Shown piece after piece: positions 13,787 to 26,711 of a stretch of 64,000 nt of DNA. How positions within the stretch are numbered: the stretch's first letter is position 1; each line of letters opens with the position of its first letter. The notes beneath the pieces were generated by a model. The model ran no database searches, was not told where the DNA came from, and was given only the letters and a program-made list of their open reading frames with translations. The DNA comes from Spisula solida (lineage: Eukaryota > Mollusca > Bivalvia > Venerida > Mactridae), in NCBI GenBank assembly GCA_947247005.1, contig OX365944.1, positions 18,327,501 through 18,391,500 on the forward strand, in the 5' to 3' direction. The position numbers and the translations under genes were made by a program.

Positions 13787-14740
13787 CGAGGGTTGTTCAA
13801 ATTGGAATACAACTAAGCCCATAAAAAGTTATCCTTGATAGATTCTAATGAAACAAGCATTTGATCCCATTTCAGTATTCATCTTCGATATGTATGCGAA
13901 GTTTCATTCAGTTATTCCTTTTTTAAAATGCGATTTTGCATTATTCCTAGGTAGAAACTTCGTTTATATGGAAAAAGATGTACATTTCTACTGGCGTCCA
14001 TGGTGTATTATTTTGCAATGCATACTTTTTTCTGTCTTTGTTGGCCCACATTTTGTTTATGGATATGTCGCATTGGTGACAAAATGAACCCGTGTCTCGT
14101 TTGTGGTCATGACATTTGCAAACAGTCGACTATTTTACCTAGAAACTGGTTTTAACTTTAAACTATTTTTGGACAGTTTGCTAGGGTATATGTGCTGGCG
14201 TCTCAAAGCAGATAGGGGTACCCAAACTATGCTTATCGTCCTCTTTTTTGTAATATGCTTGATACTAATTGTACATACTTCACCAGTTTCCAAATAAATA
14301 TTTGATTTTCTCAACCCTTTTCTAGTATGTTGCAGTATTTGGATGGCGTGCATGGGGTTCATTTCCTAATAAAATTACACCACTTTTAAATTTCTTAAAC
14401 TATCAAATAATTGATGAATAAGACATTGCACAACACCATTTCACCAATCAAGTTATTTTAAATATTGTATTTGCTCCCGCATTAAGAAAACAACGATTCT
14501 TAAATGGGACCAGATTGGGTCAGAAAAAGTGACATTTTTCCAATCATTTAAGCATAAGTATACACGAGTAGACAGTGTTAATTGACGTATTGTCACAGCT
14601 ACACTGAGCGGATTTTTAAATGTGAGGTATCAACTTAAAGCTAATACAATGATCTTTGATATACAGCTTACTATTTTGTAAAACAATATTGATACAAGAA
14701 AGATATAGTATCACTTGCATTCCAATTTGAACAACCCTCG
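13787..14740. mobile_element. Mariner-type non-autonomous element 2
   Basis: 954 bp flanked by TA (13785-13786, 14741-14742). TIRs CGAGGGTTGTTCAAATTGGA / complement, about 25 bp. First bases match element 1 but interiors differ. Frames at 13848-14087 and 14103-14297 lack D,D,E-type motifs, so it is not autonomous. Confidence 0.8.
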
Positions 14741-14742
14741 TA

Positions 14743-15785
14743 CACCATTTCACCAATAAGGGGATATTTTATTATCGTTTGCCACGATAACATTTAACAT
14801 TCATCCTACTTCCTCTTATGACTGCGCATGCGTTTAACAGGTGTCTGTGAAATCTTTGCACCTCGGTGTTACTTAAATATACACACGATGAGCGGATCTC
14901 AAATTCAAGCTGATCTGTCTCTTAAATTGCAACTATAAAATGTGCAAACATGAATCTTACATGATTTAAATGTTTCTCCAACCTTTTCTACGTTGCGAAC
15001 ATCATTTTACTTGATTAACATATACGATGCAGTTATCAATTCCCCTAAGGAACCTCGCTGATCTTACATATATGTATACCCTTACGTTTACTGGTTAGGG
15101 GTCAATATATGCTCGATATGTATCAGCGCGTAAATAGAAATCAAAGCGCTGTGTAGAGCGTATGCATATCTACATGCGTTTATCGACAATCCGTAATGAA
15201 CATCGTGCCACCAGTCAAAAGAGATACAGTATGTGTAACTTTGAACAACTCCTACATCAAATACACTGTGCAGAAAGTTAAATAGATCGTTTATCAACAA
15301 CATTCTTTCTAATGCACAATTTTGACTCTGTAGTCTACATTGATATGCTATATCTTAAAACATTCATGATAAATTGATATGCCCTGCAAACAATTTTTGG
15401 AACAGTTAAAACTTGTATCCTTATTATCTTCAAATTTCTGTCCAATTCTTCATGTTGTGGTAATCAATTACCACAGCACAATGAATCACAGCTTTCGGTA
15501 TACGCCTTTGACATGTGTATCAAAATACGTGATTGATTACTAGGCAGTGTCTCGTCTGCCTAACTTGTACTGTCGTGCTGTGTATCATGGAAACGGAGCA
15601 GAAATAATTGAATGTAATCTTCATTTGTCGGCGCTGAACCCGCTGATTGGATTAGTACCGCAACTGGGGCGTTTATGATTAGATGTATTTGATCTGCGTC
15701 TGCTAGTTTGTGACATGCAATTTATACATCAGTCAGTTTAGTAGACGGATATTCCTTATGAGCTGTACGCAGCAGTAACGAAATC
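14743..15785. other. No gene recognised
   Basis: AT-rich sequence with only short frames. Confidence 0.4.
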
Positions 15786-15794
15786 TTAAATAGG

Positions 15795-15830
15795 AGGGCC
15801 CAAATGGGCCCTAGGTAGCTCACCTGTTGC
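15795..15830. repeat. GGGCCC palindrome repeat fragment
   Basis: gagggcccaaatgggcccta followed by ggtagctcacctg. The AGGTGAGCT word recurs in the neighbouring 59-bp array. Confidence 0.5.
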
Positions 15831-15904
15831 AGTAGTCTATGCTGCCCCTATGGTGGCCTAAGAAATCATTTACAACGATTAGGTCGAAATAGGGTTCCAT
15901 ATGC

Positions 15905-17033
15905 AAAATACCGGACAGGTGAGCTAAAACACTCGATCGCATAATAGGCATGGTTTATACACAATGTACCGGACAGGTGAACTAAAACACTCGATTGCAT
16001 AATATGCATGGTACTATATACAATGTACCGGACAGGTGAACTAAAACACTCGACTGCATTATAAGCATGGTTCTATATACAATGTACCGGACAGGTGAAC
16101 TAAAACACTCGACTGCATAATAAGCATGGTTCTATATGTATTGTACCGGACAGGTGAACTAAAACACTCGATTGAATAATAAGCATGGTTCTATATACAA
16201 TGTACCGGACAGGTGAACTAAAACACTCGATTGCATAATAAGCATGGTTCTATATACAATGTACCGGACAGGTGAACTAAAACACTCGATTGCATAATAA
16301 GCATGGTTCTATATACAATGTACCGGGCAGGTGAGCTAAACACTCGATTGTATAATAAGCATGGTTCAATATAAATGTACCGGGCAGGTGAACTAAAACA
16401 CTCGATCGCATAATAGGCATGGTTTATACACAATGAACCGGACAGGTGAACTAAAACACCCGACTGCATAAAAAACATGGTTCTATACACAATCTACCGG
16501 ACAGGTGAACTATAACACTCGACTGCATAATAAGCATGGTTCTATATACAATGTGCCGGGCAGGTGAACTAAAACACTCGACTGCATTATAAGCATGGTT
16601 CTATATACAATGTACCGGACAGGTGAACTAAAACACTCGATTGCATAATAAGCATGGTTCTATATACAATGTACCGGACAGGTGAACTAAAACACTTGAT
16701 TGCATAATAAGCATGGTTCTATATACAATGTACCGGACAGGTGAACTAAAACACTTGATTGCATAATAAGCATGGTTCTATATACAATGTACCGGACAGG
16801 TGAACTAAAACACTCGATTGCATAATAAGCATGGTTCTATATACAATGTACCGGACAGGTGAACTAAAACACTCGATTGCATCATAAGCATGGTTCTATA
16901 TATAATGTACCGGACAGGTGAACTATAAAACACTCGACTGCATCATAAGCATGGTTCTATATACAATGTACCGGACAGGTGAACAATAAAACACTCGACT
17001 GCATCATAAGCATGGTTCTATATACAATGTATC
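15905..17033. repeat. 59-bp minisatellite, about 19 copies
   Basis: Unit: gtaccggacaggtgaactaa, aacactcgattgcataataa, gcatggttctatatacaat. Exact 59-bp spacing is seen at 16202 and 16261. First and last units are more divergent. The minus-strand frame at 16218-16490 is a by-product of the repeat. Confidence 0.95.
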
Positions 17034-17075
17034 AGTGGAAGCGATCCTTAGAGTTCGTGTCTGTTAGTCAGTATA

Positions 17076-17464
17076 GCAATACCACGTGACTTTTGACTAC
17101 AGTTACAAGAAGAAATTTGTAAACATTGGAAAATAAATTAGCCATAAGTAATTTATTTCTTAATCAATTTCTATGAAATATACGCCACGCTAAGGGGACA
17201 ATTGTTTGCTTTCCATGAAATATAAAATCTTTTTCAGCGGCTGTGCCGTTTTGTCGCTTACCTTGTGAAACCGTTGAATTTGTGAAAAATCGATAAAACT
17301 GTGGTAAAAGATATTATATTTCACGGAAAGCAAATACTTTTCCCCTTAGCGTGGCGTATATTTTAGAGAAATCGATGAAGAAATAAAATACTTATGGCTA
17401 TATTTGTGTTCCAATGTTAACAAATATCTACTTGTAACTGTAGCCAAAATCCACGTGGTATTGC
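17076..17464. mobile_element. Long-arm foldback element
   Basis: 389 bp flanked by TA. Arms of about 155 bp start GCAATACCACGTG and include tacgccacgctaaggg and the complement of cttagcgtggcgtata. The centre is near 17240-17290. No coding. Confidence 0.8.
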
Positions 17465-17514
17465 TACCCTGTTAGTGCGACTTGTTGATTCTCTATACCG
17501 GGTAATTATAGTAG

Positions 17515-17774
17515 TATAGTCCAGAGAATTTGACACGACTCTCGAACTTTAATTAGCATAATTTCACAGCTGATTTCTTGTCTATATTTATAATCCCGGT
17601 TGAATGTTTTTATAAGCGGACAGTATCACGAAGACGCTCGAGGTGTAATACCAACACAAATCTAATTGACCGATATTGCACGGTTTGCTCGCGGAAATTT
17701 ATATATTCAACGCAAGAACCTTGTAATATATTCATGCATAAAGGTCAGGATCATGTCAAATTCTCTGTGCTATA
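17515..17774 (+). mobile_element. MITE family A, copy 2 (most complete)
   Basis: 260 bp. Ends TATAGTCCAGAGAATTTGAC and AAATTCTCTGTGCTATA. Subterminal gactctcgaactttaatt and ataaaggtcaggatcatg. This copy defines the family. The frame 17578-17778 lies inside it and is not a gene. Confidence 0.8.
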
Positions 17775-18328
17775 CTAATGCTTGATTGGCTTCGCTTAAA
17801 TGAGACGTTTCTTATTGTAAGCTTTCATCAAATGGCTTTCTAATCCTATAAGTCATATATAGGCAACATTGTACTGTATACTCTAATTGGGCTGAATAAT
17901 GCTTGGTATGAGACTAGCTTTGACAGATTTAAGATATGCCGTTCTATTTGATGGATCAGAATTACAAGTTATAAGTGACTTATATTTGCTTCAAACAGAG
18001 CAGTTAATCTTTAATTTTAGCTGTCTGTACAATTTATATGATGATGTAACTTACCTGGATAAAAAAACTGATGAAGGTATCGGTCATCGACATTTTACCT
18101 AGATTTGGTGTCGTTGCTACAAATTGGTGGATTAAATTGCGTCCGTCATTAAAACTTTAATGGCAGCGCTGACGATATTACCCACAGTGGAAAAATGTTG
18201 TTCCGTCTTAGGAATCCGATTTTCTTCTGATGGACGTTCTCTTAGTTTACATTTCTGATAAAATCGCTATTTTAAAACATACACAGAGCGGCTTTGAAAA
18301 CATCAATATTTCTAAACGAAGTTTTGTG

Positions 18329-18542
18329 TATAGTCCAGTGAGGATATTGTGACAGTGACGTTGCAGTTTATGTGTACGCAAAAATCACAACCATTGTCTT
18401 AACAGGTAAAGCGAAGTTTAGTATGTTAGTTAAGCATTTGAATTACAGTTGTTTGTACTGTATAAGCCTTTATAATTGGTTTTACACCGTTATAGTGGAC
18501 TCGACCGTTGCGTCACTGGATTTTTATTCTGACTGAACTATA
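18329..18542 (+). mobile_element. MITE family B, copy 1
   Basis: 214 bp, ends TATAGTCCAGTGAGGATATT and CTGAACTATA. Interior includes gacgttgcagtttatgtgta and gtggactcgaccgttgcgtc. Near-identical copies lie at 25801-26015 and 40789-40986. Confidence 0.85.
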
Positions 18543-19374
18543 CGTGTTATTGGCTACCTATGGATTGTAACTCAATGTTCTTTCCATCTAGATTCACTAC
18601 AGTGGTGTATTGAACCATGAAACGGAATAAAAACGAAAAAATGTACGAGGAATTTATTGGCAGATGCTATTTATTTCTCTGTTCTGCCAATCGGAATATT
18701 CGATCCATCGACAAATTAAAAATTAACACAAAATAAGACGGTTTACCACAAAGAAACATAGTGGTATTTAAGTGCTTAGTAAAATGCTTAGTAGCAATGT
18801 TTCAGGTTTACCGAAAATTACTTCTAACTTTACAGTCAATGGGAAATAATTCTGGATAGCTATTGAGTGGATAAAAACGAATTTTCTAAATCTGGATTGA
18901 GTTTTATATTTATCTTTGTTTTGCTTTATTTCTGTCTGCATAATAAGCACGGACACTTGTTCACGAAATTTATCAGAAAAATAAGTACACATCTGCATTA
19001 ACAATCAAAAAATGCAGAAGGACACACGGCATCAGTTTGGTTTTGTTTACGTCATCATTTTTATATTGAGGTTGTGAAGGGTGTTATCAGATTGTAATGA
19101 ACTTTCATTATTGTCATGCCGCATATCTTAGCTACATATGTGGAACATTTCAGCAAAATTGAACACATTTTCGCCGAGTTATGGGTAAATATTTATATGC
19201 ACACATATAAGCTATATATATAAGAGTAAATGCTGCGTTGTCAATGCCACTCAGTGTATAATTATCTGACCCATATATAGACTTATGCGCCCGCCTGCGG
19301 TGAGCGAGACTTAGTAGCCACTTTTGGCCTATGTGCGTGCGTAAGTGCGTGCGTACGTAAGTACGTCCGACCGA
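18543..19374. other. No gene recognised
   Basis: AT-rich, with a short GTGCGTGCGTACGTAAGTACGT-like run just before 19370 that leads into the next repeat. Confidence 0.4.
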
Positions 19375-20105
19375 TTTTGTCCGGACCATAACTTTGTTAT
19401 GCTTTGACCAATCTTGCTTATATTGGCATGAATGTTCACCTCCATAAGGGGGAGGGCATGCATAACCCCCAGATTCCTATCTCAAAGACCATGGTCTAGT
19501 TTGAGGTCAAAGGTCAAATTGAATTTTGTGTCCGGACCATTACTTTGTCATGCAGTGACCAATCTGTCTTATATTTGGCATGAATTATAACCTCCATGAG
19601 GTGGACTGTCATGCCCAACCCTGAAGTTCCTATCTCAAAGGTCAAGGTCACAGTTGGAAGTCAAAGGTCAAATTGAAGCTTGTCCGGACCATAACTTTGT
19701 CATACATTGGCCAATCTTCCTTACATTTGGCATGAATGTTAACCTCCATGAGGAGGAGTGTCATGCCCAACCCCCCGGTCCCTATCTTAAAAGTCAAGGT
19801 CACAGTTGGAGGTCAAATGTCAAGTTTAAGTTATACCATTACTTTGTCTTTGCATGACCAATCTTCCTCACATTTGGCATGAATGTTAACCTCCGTGAGG
19901 CGGACTGTCATGCCCAACCCCAGGTTCATATCTTAAAGGTCGAGTCACAATTGGAGGTCAAAGGTCAACTTGAAGTTATACCATTACTTTGTCATGCATT
20001 GACCAATCTTTCATTATGATTAGCATGAATGCTAGCCTCTATTAATCTGAATGTCATGAGCACGAAGTGTGCCGAAGCTCGACATAATTTGGCCGAGGGC
20101 ATCAA
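19375..20105. repeat. About 150-bp tandem repeat, 4-5 copies, with AGGTCA half-sites
   Basis: Unit starts near tccggaccataactttgtca, then gaccaatcttccttatatt, ggcatgaatgttaacctcca, a tgtcatgcccaaccc block, and ends ggtcaaggtcacagttggag plus gtcaaaggtcaa. Copies start near 19380, 19532, 19682, 19831, 19976. A tail gagcacgaagtgtgccgaag follows. Perfect DR1 sites occur at 19504-19516 and 19955-19967 and TCAAGGTCA at 19642 and 19794. Confidence 0.85.
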
Positions 20106-20910
20106 TTTCTAGTACATCATCATAATGTATTGCAAATACATCATATTTGATCGTATTTAGAACGAGAGTCAACTAATTCCGACTGCACATGTTAAGACGC
20201 CCACGGAGCAGTTTTGTATATTGTTCCCATTAGTTTCTATTAAAAGATGATTACGTTGGTTATATGATCATACTTAATTAATGTACTTTTAATACCGCGG
20301 CGCATTTAATTTACGTCATCCCAGTTTCATTTGATGAGCATGACTGTCGTCGTGTTTAATTAAATACCACCGCAATAACCTAGTGCATGTATTAATATAG
20401 CATTATTTCTCAGATGTATATTTAAAGCTAATCAAAAGGCATCTCCGTTTTCACTCATTGTCGTCATTCTCATGGAGTATCATTCATTTAAAGCCACATT
20501 ATCTCTCACAAGACCCTTTTCCGAGCATCCAGTAAATATACTAATTACAAGCAATAATGATATTTTCCACAAATGACCAATAATTGACGAGAGAATGTTA
20601 AATGTATCTGTCGTATTGTATGCCAAAAATCACATTTAGTGAAACGTATGGATGACAAAATACTAATTTTGCAATAAATTGTGCATATTTTGTTTACAAT
20701 TCATTATTTTTTAAACAATTAAACCAACTGGAGGTTGCATTTCTTTTTTCTTTACTCTTATGGTGTTTACCACCTTTGGGACTCAACAAAAGTTCTCGAA
20801 ATCCATTGCTCTCCAAATACGTTACCAAGTTACTGTTATTTGAAAATAGCCGTATAAGGCCTAATGTGGCTTAAATTATGATAACCTGAATTACTTTGTT
20901 AAAGGTATAA
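20106..20910. other. No gene recognised
   Basis: AT-rich, unique-looking. Confidence 0.4.
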
Positions 20911-21077
20911 TAACAGGAACCAGATAAGTTCATATATGGTCAAAATCATCATTATCCGATACCCCATTATTCACCAGCATACCAAAATTCAATTCTTACT
21001 TCAATACGAATGCTAGTCAGTAGTGGGGTCTTGGATAGTGTTTGGGTCATATATGAACATATCCGGTTCCTGTGTTA
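20911..21077. mobile_element. Foldback MITE, about 167 bp
   Basis: taacaggaaccagataagtt and the complement of catatccggttcctgtgtta form the ends. Pairing continues through catatatg and the ggtatcgg/ttggatag region. Confidence 0.7.
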
Positions 21078-21865
21078 CTAACTATCGTGATCTAGATTCG
21101 AGAAGTGGAGTAACTTGTTGAAGTTTTTTTATAAAAAAACAATTTCGTACGAATGGAAGAAATATACGAGTACTTAATATCTTAAGCAACCCATTGGCAT
21201 TTAAATATATTTGCATAATTATTTTAACCCCAGAAAGAACTGCTCTTACATACATAGTCCTGACTTTCCGACTGAACCAATAAAGTGATTATATCATACA
21301 TACAAAATATAGATGATATAGCTATACCGACTGTGTAAATTCATTGTTTGTAAGTAGATCTATAACAGGAAGTTAGGTAAGAGTTGTATCGTATATTTCA
21401 ATAGATGGTTAAATCCCTCCGGCCTGCGTGTAGAATAGTAGAATATAATGTTCCCAGACATATTTGTGACTTATATTACTCTACTCAATTATTACTTAGT
21501 ATTGCACCGTAACTGCGGCTTCTTGATATGGGAAATTACCATTTCAAAGACGATACTTCATTTTCTTTCAGATCTTTTCACAGAGAAAGAGAAGAGTACA
21601 TTTTAACATAGCACTCCCGTAGTACTTCCAATTAGCATATCGACTTAATTGTAAAACATGGTAATAAAAGAACCATTATGTTTAGTTTTAGCTTAAGATA
21701 TATAGCCTCACCACATGATGACGGGATCATAACTTCATATTACGGCGCAATAAACATAGACAATTCAGTTAGTGAGAAGGATAATTCATACAGTTGACAT
21801 TATTTATGTGTTTTCAAGGGAAAACGTCGTGTTATATTAAAGCCCTCGCTGTTCTTAATACGATT

Positions 21866-23975
21866 ACGTTTATGTGCACGTGTGCGTGTATCTGTACGTG
21901 TATGTGTGCGTTTACGTGTGCGTGTATCTGTACGTGTATTTGTGAACGTGTATGTGAGAACGTGTATCTGTATGTGTATATGTACGTGTATGTGAGAACG
22001 TGTATATGTATGTGTACGTGTATGTGAGAACGTGTATATGTATGTGTACGTGTATGTGAGAACGTGTATCTGTATGTGTACGTGTATATGAGAACGTGTA
22101 TATGTATGTGTACGTGTATGTTAGAACGTGTATCTGTATTTGTACGTGTATGTGAGAACGTGTATCTGTATGTGTATATGTACGTGTATGTGAGAACGTG
22201 TAAATGTATGTGTATATGTACGTGTATGTGAGAACGTGTATCTGTATGTGTATATGTACGTGTATGTGAGAACGTGTATCTGTATGTGTATATGTACGTG
22301 TATGTGAGAACGTGTAAATGTATGTGTATGTGTACGTATATGTGAGAACGTGTATCTGTATGTGTATATGTACGTGTGTGTGAAAACGTGTATCTGTACG
22401 TGTATATGTACGTGTATGTGAGAACGTGTATCTGTACGTGTATATGTACGTGTATGTGAGAACGTGTATCTGTACGTGTATATGTACGTGTGTGTGAGAA
22501 CGTGTATCTGTATGTGTATGTGTACGTGTATGTGAGAACGTGTAAATGTATGTGTATGTGTACGTATATGTGAGAACGTGTATCTGTATGTGTATATGTA
22601 CGTGTATGTGAGAACGTGTAAATGTATGTGTATGTGTACGTATATGTGAGAACGTGTAAATGTATGTGTATGTGTACGTATATGTGAGAACGTGTATCTG
22701 TATGTGTATGTGTACGTGTATGTGAGAACGTGTAAATGTATGTGTATGTGTACGTATATGTGAGAACGTGTATCTGTATGTGTATGTGTACGTGTATGTG
22801 AGAACGTGTAAATGTATGTGTATATGTACGTATATGTGAGAACGTGTATCTGTATGTGTATGTGTACGTGTATGTGAGAACGTGTAAATGTATGTGTATG
22901 TGTACGTATATGTGAGAACGTGTATCTGTATGTGTATGTGTACGTGTATGTGAGAACGTGTAAATGTATGTGTATGTGTACGTATATGTGAGAACGTGTA
23001 TCTGTATGTGTATATGTACGTGTGTGTGAAAACGTGTATCTGTACGTGTATATGTACGTGTATGTGAGAACGTGTATCTGTACGTGTATATGTACGTGTA
23101 TGTGAGAACGTGTATCTGTACGTGTATATGTACGTGTATGTGAGAACGTGTAAATGTATGTGTATGTGTACGTATATGTGAGAACGTGTATCTGTATGTG
23201 TATGTGTACGTGTATGTGAGAACGTGTAAATGTATGTGTACGTGTACGTGTATGTGAGAACGTGTAAATGTATGTGTATGTGTACGTATATGTGAGAACG
23301 TGTATCTGTATGTGTATGTGTACGTGTATGTGAGAACGTGTAAATGTATGTGTATGTGTACGTGTATGTGAGAACGTGTAAATGTATGTGTATGTGTACG
23401 TATATGTGAGAACGTGTATCTGTATGTGTATGTGTACGTGTATGTGAGAACGTGTATCTGTACGTGTATATGTACGTGTATGTGAGAACGTGTATCTGTA
23501 CGTGTATATGTACGTGTGTGTGAGAACGTGTATCTGTATGTGTATGTGTACGTGTATGTGAGAACGTGTATCTGTACGTGTATATGTACGTGTATGTGAG
23601 AACGTGTAAATGTATGTGTATGTGTACGTATATGTGAGAACGTGTATCTGTATGTGTATGTGTACGTGTATGTGAGAACGTGTAAATGTATGTGTATGTG
23701 TACGTATATGTGAGAACGTGTATCTGTATGTGTATGTGTACGTGTATGTGAGAACGTGTAAATGTATGTGTACGTGTACGTGTATGTGAGAACGTGTATC
23801 TGTATGTGTATATGTACGTGTATGTGAGAACGTGTATCTGTATGTGTATATGTACGTGTATGTGAGAACGTGTAAATGTATGTGTACGTGTACGTGTATG
23901 TGAGAACGTGTAAATGTATGTATGCGAGTTCGCGTACATGTACGTGTATGTGTACGAGTTCGTGTATGAGAACGT
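21866..23975. repeat. 32/38-bp minisatellite of about 2.1 kb
   Basis: Unit tatgtgagaacgtgtatctg, tatgtgtatatgtacgtg (38 bp), with a 32-bp form near 22020-22120 and variants atctg/aaatg. No stop codon occurs in the minus-strand frames through the array, giving nominal frames of 751 and 675 codons (21832-24087 and 21912-23939). Three units of 38 bp equal 38 codons, so the translated repeat is His/Thr/Tyr/Val-rich with period 38. There is no promoter, splice or family support. Confidence 0.95.
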
Positions 23976-24484
23976 TTACGTAACAGAGAATTGTCTTTAA
24001 CTTATCTCGAGAGCAGATCAGAATTGTTCCTGAATTTTTGTCTGAAAACAGCATGTAATGCACATGTCTGCGCGGTATAAAATTCAAAACATTATCCGGT
24101 GGAGCTTGTCACCCGGGCGCCCCCTCCAATATGGTTGCTTACACTGTTATTTTGATTTGGTATATTAAATATATTATATAATAAAACACATTGGTCGCAA
24201 ACAAATTGGACAGATGGGACGATATTTGGTATCTTTAGTATTGTATGCCGTGTGGCTTCCATCGCTATTACTTCTATTTCAGATTAATTACAATAATTAC
24301 CTACAATCACGATTTCCAATGGAGTATATTGAGACGCCAGCAGATTTGAGCGGGAGGTTGCCAATCATAAGAAATTACCTTAGGAAATTACTAAAATATA
24401 TACAACGAATGAACGTGTTATCGTATAACTTTAAAATGACGCAGTTATAAAAACACGCAATTGGTAAACGGACCAAAACGCTTA
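23976..24484. other. No gene recognised
   Basis: A short frame at 24214-24450 has a hydrophobic N-terminus (LVSLVLYAVWLPSLLLLF) but no recognisable family and no splice partner. Left unassigned. Confidence 0.35.
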
Positions 24485-24920
24485 AGATAAATAAATAAAT
24501 AAATATACCAGATTTATATAGCCCCTTTTTTCATGCGAACACACGTTCAAAGGCACTTTACATTATAGTGTTGCAGCCATAAGGGCACAAGTGCATCCTA
24601 CAGTATGGTCTGACCAGAGGGACAGACAGAGAGAAAACCCCTGAAGGGAGAAGATATATTAGATACAGGCATGCCCGGCACTGCAGAAGTGCGCCTAGCT
24701 CTTAATTCGAATAGACAGCCTGGTTCTTTAATGGGCCCGGTGTATAGCACCGATACACAACTTCCTGGCACCTTTACCCAGATACTTTGCAGATCACACG
24801 GTCAGATATAGCGGGAAATATCATAAATAATTCAGAAATGTCATGTTCCGATGCCACGATGGAACCCACGACCTCTGGATTTACAGTCCAGTGCGTAACC
24901 ACTGAGCTAAATCCATAATG
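24485..24920 (-). mobile_element. tRNA-headed SINE with an L2/V-SINE-like tail
   Basis: Read on minus: a tRNA-like head (24919 to about 24850) with A box tagctcagtggtta, anticodon-like stem ctgga-ctgtaaa-tccag (GTA, Tyr-like) and B-box region ggtcgtgggttcca. Then a body, and a 3' end with tgtaaagtgcctttgaa and ggggctatataaatc before (tatt)n. The tail resembles V-SINE / L2-LINE 3' ends. About 435 bp. Confidence 0.75.
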
Positions 24921-25800
24921 GAAGGTCTTCTGTCGCACAAAACATCATAGAGGTTGCGAAATTTAACGTGTACGGCTTACTTTAGAGTATTTCGGCATCC
25001 ATGTGTGTAGTTTCTACAGACGAAATTATTTTGTGAATTATGTCACACACGAATGCGTACTCACGGAAAACTCATTATGTTTATAAAAGCACTCCTATCG
25101 ATTTATGAGGAAATCATGTTTCAACTGTTTTTACACGCACACCTTGTGTTTCGCAAGCGTATATATACGTATTCATGTACCGGTACCCACACGTTCAAGT
25201 TCGTTTCGCAACCTCTCTAATAAGAATTTGTTGATGTACGTCACGTGACAACACTACTTTGGTTTGAACGTGGGGCCAGTGGGACCAATATCACAGTTAG
25301 GAAAAATGTTTTAGCCCGATTACTATAGTTAGGAAAGAGATGCAACTTACTGTGTCTCATGTAGCTAATCTTGAATGAAAATGTCGCTTGGGATTGTAGT
25401 CCATGGGAGTCAAAATTACTAAAATAACCTGATTTTCTTGGAATTTCGATGTCTCATTTTTATGGTATTTTTTCTTAGATTGATTGTCCTTTATTAAAAG
25501 CCCTCCGTCAGTACCGAAACTAGTTTCCGCGGCGCAGTCACACTAAGTAAGATAAGCACTGTCATTTTCATATGAACAAAGCAATAATACTCACAACCTA
25601 TAATGCGGGAGATATCACTTCATCGAGTTTGCTTGTTGTATATAGTACACCATACAAACGCGTACAAAAACGTTGACTAAATTATACATAATTTAACCCA
25701 CATTTATAGTACAGATTAAAAACGCCCTTATATAGACAAATGCTACATATCAAATTGATGACATGATGATTCATTTATTTTCAATGGCCTTTTGATACCT
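24921..25800. other. No gene recognised
   Basis: Unique-looking sequence with no supported frame. Confidence 0.4.
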
Positions 25801-26015
25801 TATAGTCCAGTTACGATATTGTGACAGTGACGTTGCAGTTTATGTGTACGCAAAAAATCACAACCATTGTCTAAACAGGTAGAGCGAAGTTTAGTATGTT
25901 GGTTTAGCATTGCAATTATAGTTGTTTGTACAGTGTAAGCCTTTATAATTGGTTTCACCCCGTTATAGTGGACTCGACCGCTGCGTCACTGGATTTTTAT
26001 CCTCACTGGACTATA
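25801..26015 (+). mobile_element. MITE family B, copy 2
   Basis: 215 bp; ends TATAGTCCAGTTACGATATT and ATCCTCACTGGACTATA. Closely similar over its full length to 18329-18542. Confidence 0.85.
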
Positions 26016-26711
26016 CTTACTGATACAATAAAACCTGATTGAAACCATCCATCTATGTACGGCTTTATAACGCTTCACCTTTGGTGATATAAACAAATTC
26101 ATCATTCATTGTTTACTTACTGCATGTTAAATTATGTTTCTCTGACAAGCATGATAAAACTATTTCCTGAATATCATATAATAATGTTCGCGCCTAAATG
26201 AAGATTTAGACACGACCTTTGCAAAGACGAGCGACGATATACATGTTGAAGCTAATGACAATGCTATACTATTAAGATTGATTTGTTTATCATTTTATTT
26301 GGTTTAACGTACGTATGCTGATTATTTCATATTGTAAAAACATTTATTTAATGCTAACTGGTGAGATATGGAGTTCTATCAGTGAAATAAAACAATGTGA
26401 CAGATATAAGATCCGCCTCCTCACAGGGACTACTTTAATTGTACCAAAAACTCAAAACTAAACTGTCCGTAACTCTTTATTACTGAACGGAAACATGTCA
26501 TGTGGTGGGGTTTTATTCTTAGTTAGAACATTTCCTACCAGTTGCAAAATTATCAAAAAAATTGTTTTCACCTATTCACAATAATTCAATATGGCGGATT
26601 TTGAATTGAAAAATATGAATGGAATAACATATTCATACGCAGCCTAACCACAGTGGTAATTTGGCATAAATAATACAAGATTTGACACCAGATAAGCATT
26701 GAATAAATATA
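26016..26711. other. No gene recognised
   Basis: AT-rich with no supported feature. Confidence 0.4.

Noticed and set aside
16218..16490. 90-codon minus frame
   Set aside because: By-product of the 59-bp minisatellite.
21832..24087. 751-codon minus-strand frame (and 675-codon frame)
   Set aside because: Produced by a stop-free minisatellite whose unit length is not a multiple of three; more than one frame is open, and there is no gene-like context.
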